The position numbers and the translations under genes are program-made. A DNA stretch of 33,969 nucleotides from Oscillospiraceae bacterium (GTDB taxonomy: Bacteria; Bacillota; Clostridia; Oscillospirales; Oscillospiraceae): NCBI GenBank assembly GCA_015068125.1, contig SVLD01000019.1:1-33969 (forward strand), read 5' to 3'. How positions within the stretch are numbered: position 1 is the first letter of the stretch; each line of letters starts with the position of its first letter. Positions 30,032-33,969 of this stretch are shown in pieces. The notes beneath the pieces were generated by a model. It was given only the letters and a program-made list of their open reading frames with translations, did not search any database and was not told the DNA's origin.

Positions 30032-30679
30032 TTATAGATCGTCTTTCTTGTGCTTTCTATAATATATATAGGAATACACCGTAGGTGCAATTACTGCCAC
30101 CAGGAGGACACCGATCAGAACCCAAAAAATTCCCAGGAAAGCGGTAGTCAGCATAGCAATGCCGCAACCAACCCAAACCCAGCCACCAAAGCGGTGAGTT
30201 GCATTCCAGTTGCCTTCGTCATCCAAAGTCCAGGGCAGTTTGATGCCCATGGTGTAGCTTTGCCGGCATTTGGGCAGATAGTTGCCAACGATAATGAACA
30301 TGATGCCCACCAGGATGCACATAATCACGGGAACATTCAGAATGTCGTAGCCCAAGGCGTAGGTATAGACCATGCCGTTCAGAATCAGACTCAGTACCGG
30401 ACAGATCCAAAGCACCAGACGGAACATCTGCGGTGCATAGTTTTTGTGCTTGGGATCCAGGGTGGTGGCAAAAACGCAGAGCAGATGAATACCCGCCAGC
30501 AGGGCAGGGAAGAAGAACACAGCAAAAGGCTTACTGCTCCAGCTGTCGACCTGGCCGTCAATGCCCCAGTGGCTGGGAATCTGATCGGGAAGCTTATTCC
30601 AAAGGATCAGACCGGCTACCATGGGCAGCAGACAGACAAGGGTCGTTAGTATAATAGTGAATTTATTCTTCCTCAGCAT
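30032..30679 (-). CDS. sdpI: SdpI-family membrane protein (DUF1648 plus SdpI domain)
   Basis: 215 residues with about six membrane segments. The N-terminal DUF1648 part has the hallmark PDQIPSHWGIDGQVDSW between the first two segments. The C-terminal SdpI part has GNYLPKCRQSYTMGIKLPWTLDDEGNWNATHRFGGWVW. In Bacillus SdpI gives immunity to the toxin SdpC and acts as the signal receptor that sequesters SdpR. The gene overlaps the sdpR end by 17 bases. No SdpC-like toxin is encoded nearby, so many such proteins may have another function. Confidence 0.93.
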   Translation of the reverse strand: MLRKNKFTIILTTLVCLLPMVAGLILWNKLPDQIPSHWGIDGQVDSWSSKPFAVFFFPALLAGIHLLCVFATTLDPKHKNYAPQMFRLVLWICPVLSLILNGMVYTYALGYDILNVPVIMCILVGIMFIIVGNYLPKCRQSYTMGIKLPWTLDDEGNWNATHRFGGWVWVGCGIAMLTTAFLGIFWVLIGVLLVAVIAPTVYSYIYYRKHKKDDL

Positions 30680-30947
30680 GGTTGGTATCTCCTTTCAAAT
30701 CTGTGATCCACAGCATGATTTCCTCCAGCACGGAGGTGTTCAGATCGTAATAAATAAATTTGCCTTCCCGGGTGTCCCGGATCAGCTCCGCATCTTTCAG
30801 AACCGAAAGATGCCGGGATATGGATGCGCCGGTCACATCAAAATGCTCCACAATCTCTCCCGCGGAAAGTCTGCCATTTTTCAACAAATTCAGAATTTGC
30901 CGGCGAATAGGGTCAGCCAAAGCCCGGAGCGTGTTTTGCAGGCTCAT
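30663..30947 (-). CDS. sdpR: ArsR-family autorepressor SdpR
   Basis: 94 residues from the ATG at 30947, eight bases after AAGGAG; a GTG three codons earlier overlaps that site. The winged helix has LADPIRRQILNLLKNGRLSAGEIVEHFDVTGASISRHLSVLKDAELI, shown here in summary, followed by the wing DTREGKFIYYDLN. It lacks the metal-binding Cys of ArsR or CadC. Known SdpR represses its own operon and is released when SdpI traps it at the membrane. The palindrome at 30971-30986 is the likely operator. Confidence 0.93.
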   Translation of the reverse strand: MSLQNTLRALADPIRRQILNLLKNGRLSAGEIVEHFDVTGASISRHLSVLKDAELIRDTREGKFIYYDLNTSVLEEIMLWITDLKGDTNHAEEE

Positions 30948-30970
30948 GTATATCACTCCTTATTTAACAT

Positions 30971-30986
30971 TTAACCTAAAGGTTAA
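30971..30986. promoter_or_regulatory. SdpR operator candidate
   Basis: TTAACCTAAAGGTTAA: perfect 7-base arms around AA, located at the predicted start point of the sdpRI promoter. Confidence 0.7.
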
Positions 30987-30990
30987 TTAT

Positions 30991-31019
30991 AATATACCAT
31001 TCGTTTCCCGGTTTGTCAA
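30991..31019 (-). promoter_or_regulatory. Promoter of sdpRI
   Basis: Minus strand TTGACA (31019-31014), 17-base spacer, TATATT (30996-30991). Confidence 0.8.
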
Positions 31020-31030
31020 GAGAAATTTAC

Positions 31031-31064
31031 AAAAGCAGCGGAGATGCGTATCTGCACCTCCGCT
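31031..31064 (-). terminator. Probable terminator of dpaAB
   Basis: AGCGGAGGTGC/GCATCTCCGCT stem on the minus strand with only a short T run after it. Confidence 0.5.
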
Positions 31065-31070
31065 TACATA

Positions 31071-31631
31071 TTATAACAATATAGGCTGCAGCTGCCGCCC
31101 CTCCAACGCCGCCTCCAGCGCCTCCGGGATTCTGGTGAAATCGGAGATCATGCTGGTGGGCTTTTTCTGGGCGTCATCCTGACCAAAGGGTACGAAATAG
31201 TAGTACTTTCTGGCCAGCAGTTTTCCGATATTCTCCGCTGCTGCCGCCAGAGCGTCATTGGTAGATACCGCGATCAAAATCGGTCTTCCGTTTCGCAGAT
31301 GGCTTTTGGCGGCCATGGTCACTGAGGTGTCCGCTATGCCGTGAGCCAGTTTGGCCAGCGTATTTCCGGTGCAGGGGGCGATCACGAGAGCATCCAGCAG
31401 CTTCTTCGGCCCGATGGGCTCCACCTGGGGCAGAGTATACAGAGGGTCTATGCCGCAAATTTCTGCGGCGTGGCGGATATGCTCCTGGGCGGTACCGAAA
31501 CGGGTGTCCGTGCCGTAGGAAGCAGGGGAGAAGATGGGGATAATCTTGTGCTGCCGAGCCAGTTGCTCCATCACCGGAAACACCTGACTGTAAGTGCAAA
31601 AGGAGCCGCAGAGAGCAAAACCGATATTCAT
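31071..31631 (-). CDS. dpaB: Dipicolinate synthase subunit B (SpoVFB)
   Basis: 186 residues from the ATG at 31631, eight bases after GGGAG; a GTG three codons earlier overlaps that site. It has the flavoprotein-like fold of the DpaB family: NIGFALCGSFCTYSQV at the start, IPIFSPASYGTDTRFG, PKKLLDALVIAPCTGNTLAKLAHGIADT and RPILIAVSTNDALA. With DpaA it makes dipicolinic acid, the spore-core calcium chelator, in the mother cell. It overlaps dpaA by four bases. Confidence 0.95.
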   Translation of the reverse strand: MNIGFALCGSFCTYSQVFPVMEQLARQHKIIPIFSPASYGTDTRFGTAQEHIRHAAEICGIDPLYTLPQVEPIGPKKLLDALVIAPCTGNTLAKLAHGIADTSVTMAAKSHLRNGRPILIAVSTNDALAAAAENIGKLLARKYYYFVPFGQDDAQKKPTSMISDFTRIPEALEAALEGRQLQPILL

Positions 31632-32374
31632 GATGGGCACTCCCTTCCCAAAAGTAAGCGAATGATCGTTCGAGCCATCAGTCGCCCGGCACTTTCCGGA
31701 GCGTCTTTTCCGGGCAGCCCGCGGGCGACAATCACATTTTCGCCCTCAATGCCCGGAGAGGATGCTAAATCAATCAAAATGCAGTCCTTACGACAATGCG
31801 CCGCTTGCTGCTTGGTGATTACCGGGACAGGTACGGTGTTGAAAATCACCCGGTAGCGCAGAAGCCCGTAATGAAGCTTGCGGATATCCTCAGCCCGATA
31901 ACCCAGAGCCTGGATCATGGCGATGTCCGATTCTTTTCTGGCTGCCACAGTGACATCCGCCCCGGCTTGTCGGAGCAAATGTGCCAAACACTTGCCGATC
32001 CGCCCCCAGCCCAACACCAGAGCAGAGGTGTCCCGGAATGTGGTGGGCATGCAGCTTCTAACTCGCAGCATGGCGCAGTCAGCGGTGATGGCGGCATTCT
32101 CTGCCAGATGCTGCGGATCCTGCAATAGATCAATGGTGGAATAATCCTCGGTCAATTCTGCCGGCAGATTGCCGCCGATGAGAGTTACGGAAGCAGGCAG
32201 CTGCTTTAGCATGGATTCCAATTCCGGTGTGCAAACCGTGGGGATGGGCAGAAGGCAGTGGGTCACATCAGATCCGGGTTTGTCGGTGACGGCGATGCCC
32301 AACTGCTCCAATCGTTTCATAGCAAACATGAGGGCGGGACTGCTCCCGAAGGCGTAAAAGGTTATACCGTTCAT
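31628..32374 (-). CDS. dpaA: Dipicolinate synthase subunit A (SpoVFA)
   Basis: 248 residues, somewhat shorter than the Bacillus protein (about 297), with a reduced N-terminal domain. The nucleotide-binding Rossmann motif VLGWGRIGKCLAHLLRQAGADVTVAARK begins near residue 119, and the segment LIDLASSPGG-like LIDLASSPGIEG follows near 205. It oxidises the lysine-pathway intermediate to dipicolinate. Upstream is a possible sigma-K promoter, as expected for a late mother-cell gene. Its presence is strong evidence that the organism can sporulate or descends from one that could. Confidence 0.93.
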   Translation of the reverse strand: MNGITFYAFGSSPALMFAMKRLEQLGIAVTDKPGSDVTHCLLPIPTVCTPELESMLKQLPASVTLIGGNLPAELTEDYSTIDLLQDPQHLAENAAITADCAMLRVRSCMPTTFRDTSALVLGWGRIGKCLAHLLRQAGADVTVAARKESDIAMIQALGYRAEDIRKLHYGLLRYRVIFNTVPVPVITKQQAAHCRKDCILIDLASSPGIEGENVIVARGLPGKDAPESAGRLMARTIIRLLLGRECPS

Positions 32375-32395
32375 GTAAAATCACCCTTTCGCCCC

Positions 32396-32423
32396 AGAAT
32401 ATGCCAGCGCCGACGCGGTTGTG
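32396..32423 (-). promoter_or_regulatory. Possible sigma-K promoter of dpaAB
   Basis: Minus strand CACA (32423-32420), 16-base spacer, CATATTCT (32403-32396), close to the sigma-K pattern AC...CATAnnnT. It starts about 20 bases before dpaA. Confidence 0.45.
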
Positions 32424-32424
32424 C

Positions 32425-32452
32425 TTGATTTTTCCCGGACTTTGCGTATAAT
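32425..32452 (+). promoter_or_regulatory. Promoter of the DUF4364 gene
   Basis: TTGATT (32425-32430), 16-base spacer, TATAAT (32447-32452). Confidence 0.7.
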
Positions 32453-32471
32453 AATGGTAAGAGGTGACAAT

Positions 32472-33017
32472 ATGCAAAGACTTGGTTTTATTCATGATAT
32501 GATGGATGTGAAGGTACTGGTGCTGTATGTATCGGCCCGATCCAATTATCCTTTGACAGTGCAGGAGACCTATGAGCTCTGCTACCAGGATGACTGCCTG
32601 AGCTATTTTGATGTCTGCACCGCCATTCCTGAGATGGTTAAATCCGGCCATCTGGCAGAAGTAGAGCAGGAAAAATATGTGATTACGGAAAAGGGAAGAG
32701 AAACCCTGTCGCTGACAGAGGATTCTATCGCCTATACTGTCCGCCAGCGGGCGGAAAATGCTGTGGCCCGTTTCAATCGCCAGATCCGCCGATCCAGCTT
32801 CGTCAAAACCCAGATCATCCCCCGGGAGGGCCATGACTTTTCTGTGGTCATGTCCCTGGACGATGAGATGGGCAATCTGATGACGCTGGAATTGCTGGCA
32901 CCGGATCAGCGGCAGGCGGTTCGCCTGAGCAAGCTATTTGAGCAAAAGGCAGAGGATGTTTATAATATGACCATGATGTGCCTGCTGGATGATGAGGAAG
33001 ATCCAATTTTGGGGTGA
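32472..33017 (+). CDS. DUF4364 family protein
   Basis: 181 residues from the ATG at 32472, preceded by AGAGGTG; the longer frame runs through the promoter. The N-terminal half (about 5-80) reads as a winged helix: DVKVLVLYVSARSNYPLTVQETYELCY, a recognition helix around FDVCTAIPEMVKSGHL, and a wing VEQEKYVITEKGRETL. The C-terminal half is a separate alpha/beta domain. Members of this family are widespread in Clostridia and look like transcription regulators, but their targets are not known to me. It stands between dpaA (divergent) and hpf. Confidence 0.88.
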   Translation: MQRLGFIHDMMDVKVLVLYVSARSNYPLTVQETYELCYQDDCLSYFDVCTAIPEMVKSGHLAEVEQEKYVITEKGRETLSLTEDSIAYTVRQRAENAVARFNRQIRRSSFVKTQIIPREGHDFSVVMSLDDEMGNLMTLELLAPDQRQAVRLSKLFEQKAEDVYNMTMMCLLDDEEDPILG

Positions 33018-33024
33018 TCACCCC
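33011..33024. promoter_or_regulatory. Palindrome GGGGTGATCACCCC before the hpf promoter
   Basis: A perfect 14-bp palindrome containing the DUF4364 stop codon and touching the -35 box of the hpf promoter. It may be a weak terminator or a regulator site; no T run of note follows. Confidence 0.4.
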
Positions 33025-33053
33025 TTGTCGAAAAGCAAAAATCATGGTATAAT
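33025..33053 (+). promoter_or_regulatory. Promoter of hpf
   Basis: TTGTCG (33025-33030), 17-base spacer, TATAAT (33048-33053). Confidence 0.75.
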
Positions 33054-33097
33054 ATAAGTGAGCCGGAGAACCGGCATATACGAAAGGAGTGCTGTAT

Positions 33098-33634
33098 ATG
33101 AAATTCCAATTTAGTGAGAAGAAAGTCAAGCTGCCCGGTAATGTCCACGCCTACGCCGAGAAAAAGGTTATGAAGCTGGCACGGTATTTTGAGGAGGATG
33201 CAGAAGCACTCATCGTATTTTCCGTAGAGAAGAATCGGAACAATGTGGAGCTCACCGTTCACGGTGCCGGCACCTGGTTCCGTGCCCGGGAAAGCACCTC
33301 GGATATGTTTGCTTCCATCGACGCCGCTATCGGCACCATTGAAGGCCAGATCCGTAAGAATAAGACCCGCCTGGCTCGCCGCCTGCGGCAGGATGCCTTC
33401 ACCAGAACCGTAGAAGAAACCTCCTTTGCAACCGAAGAAACCGAAGAAGACCTGAGCATCGTCCGTGTCAAGCAGTTCTACTTCAAACCCATGACCCGAG
33501 AGGAAGCGGTGCTGCAGATGAACCTGCTGGAGCATAATTTCTTTGCCTTCCGGGATGAGGATCACGGCGGCAGATTCGCGGTGGTTTACCGCAGAAACGA
33601 CGGCGGCTTCGGCCTTATCGAAGATACCGAATAA
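33098..33634 (+). CDS. hpf: Ribosome hibernation promoting factor, long form
   Basis: 178 residues from the ATG at 33098, eight bases after AAAGGAG; a GTG three codons earlier overlaps that site. The N-terminal S30AE domain (about 1-100) binds the 30S decoding region, and the C-terminal domain (about 118-178, VRVKQFYFKPMTREEAVLQMNLLEHNFFAFRD) links two ribosomes into 100S dimers. The two-domain length is that of the long HPF of Firmicutes. It is monocistronic and lies next to an rRNA operon promoter region. Confidence 0.96.
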   Translation: MKFQFSEKKVKLPGNVHAYAEKKVMKLARYFEEDAEALIVFSVEKNRNNVELTVHGAGTWFRARESTSDMFASIDAAIGTIEGQIRKNKTRLARRLRQDAFTRTVEETSFATEETEEDLSIVRVKQFYFKPMTREEAVLQMNLLEHNFFAFRDEDHGGRFAVVYRRNDGGFGLIEDTE

Positions 33635-33650
33635 TCCCCTCAGAAACGGC

Positions 33651-33688
33651 CAGTGCCTCCCCTCGGGGAGGCACTGAAATTTTTTTAA
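33651..33688 (+). terminator. Terminator after hpf
   Basis: CAGTGCCTCCCC and GGGGAGGCACTG around a short loop, followed by AAATTTTTTT. Confidence 0.92.
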
Positions 33689-33706
33689 AAAAGATGAAAA
33701 TAGAGC

Positions 33707-33735
33707 TTGACAAAAGGGGAATGGTTTGCTAATAT
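33707..33735 (+). promoter_or_regulatory. rRNA operon promoter P1
   Basis: TTGACA (33707-33712), 17-base spacer, TAATAT (33730-33735). Confidence 0.8.
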
Positions 33736-33809
33736 ATGCCAGGCTCGTTTGAAGGGTCTGCGAAAAAAGCACAAAGCGAAAGAAAATTGAAAAGAAATGA
33801 AAAAAGTTC

Positions 33810-33838
33810 TTGACAAGGGAAATGTGTTGTGCTAGAAT
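33810..33838 (+). promoter_or_regulatory. rRNA operon promoter P2
   Basis: TTGACA (33810-33815), 17-base spacer, TAGAAT (33833-33838), 103 bases downstream of P1. Confidence 0.8.
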
Positions 33839-33969
33839 GAATAAGCTAACTGCTCGGCGGTTAGGGGTGTACCTTGTAAATTGAATAATGTGAGACAAAC
33901 TAGACACCTTGGACAATTAAATGGAATTGTTTAAGCGTTAAAAAGTGACGAAAAACAGCCAACGAAAAT
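33839..33969 (+). other. rRNA operon leader (16S gene expected beyond the window)
   Basis: After P2 the sequence is A-rich and non-coding, with ACCTTGTAAATTGAATAATG and a following AAAAAGTGACGAAAAACAGCC, a type of leader commonly seen just before 16S rRNA in Clostridia. No part of mature 16S is recognised within the window. Confidence 0.65.

Overview
The window looks like chromosomal DNA of an anaerobic, spore-forming member of the Bacillota, most likely a gut Oscillospiraceae/Ruminococcaceae-type Clostridium relative. Evidence is the strong AGGAGG ribosome binding sites, sigma-A promoters with 16-17 bp spacers, a Phe T-box, the sporulation genes (dipicolinate synthase A/B, a SpoIID-like protein, a GerMN lipoprotein), a Clostridia-type Re-citrate-synthase cluster, and families of short palindromic repeats. 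Genus-level placement is an inference.

Layout. 1-126: the left end of an IS30-like element whose transposase starts on the minus strand and runs out of the window. 138-5853 (minus): an SH3b/NlpC-P60 wall hydrolase with a small unknown partner, ireB, and pheS-pheT under a T-box. 5910-8499: an inverted repeat pair, then nnrD, a lipoprotein, an unpaired mazF and a small unknown gene. 8523-9466: a YwaF-family membrane protein under a promoter that carries a large palindrome. 9494-13282 (minus): a comEA-like gene, response regulator, histidine kinase, GerMN lipoprotein and exonuclease III as one run. 13217-15301: a D,D-carboxypeptidase and a family 4 uracil-DNA glycosylase.

15343-16930: tRNA-Thr(CGT), a flavodoxin-like reductase and tRNA-Ser(GGA). 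Each tRNA is followed by a terminator and by one or two copies of the same 74-nt three-hairpin module, and each module is flanked by copies of that particular tRNA's 3' end. This is the most unusual structure in the window. 17014-18562: a second YwaF-family protein and pgsA. 18594-20752 (minus): three genes of a peptidoglycan-binding/SpoIID group, the first with a probable CTG start. 20843-23193: a helical unknown protein and asnB.

23236-28425: a compact operon of Re-type citrate synthase, GntR/FCD regulator, aconitase and isocitrate dehydrogenase, which together would make 2-oxoglutarate (glutamate precursor) from oxaloacetate and acetyl-CoA. Palindromes suited to the GntR protein sit at its promoter. 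28471-29973: dispersed repeats, then thyA-folA. 30032-31019 (minus): sdpR-sdpI without a toxin gene. 31071-32423 (minus): dpaB/dpaA with a possible sigma-K promoter. 32425-33634: a DUF4364 protein and long-form hpf. 33707-33969: tandem strong promoters and a leader typical of an rRNA operon; the 16S gene itself should begin just beyond the window.

All calls come from reading the sequence. No database search, structure prediction or alignment program was run.
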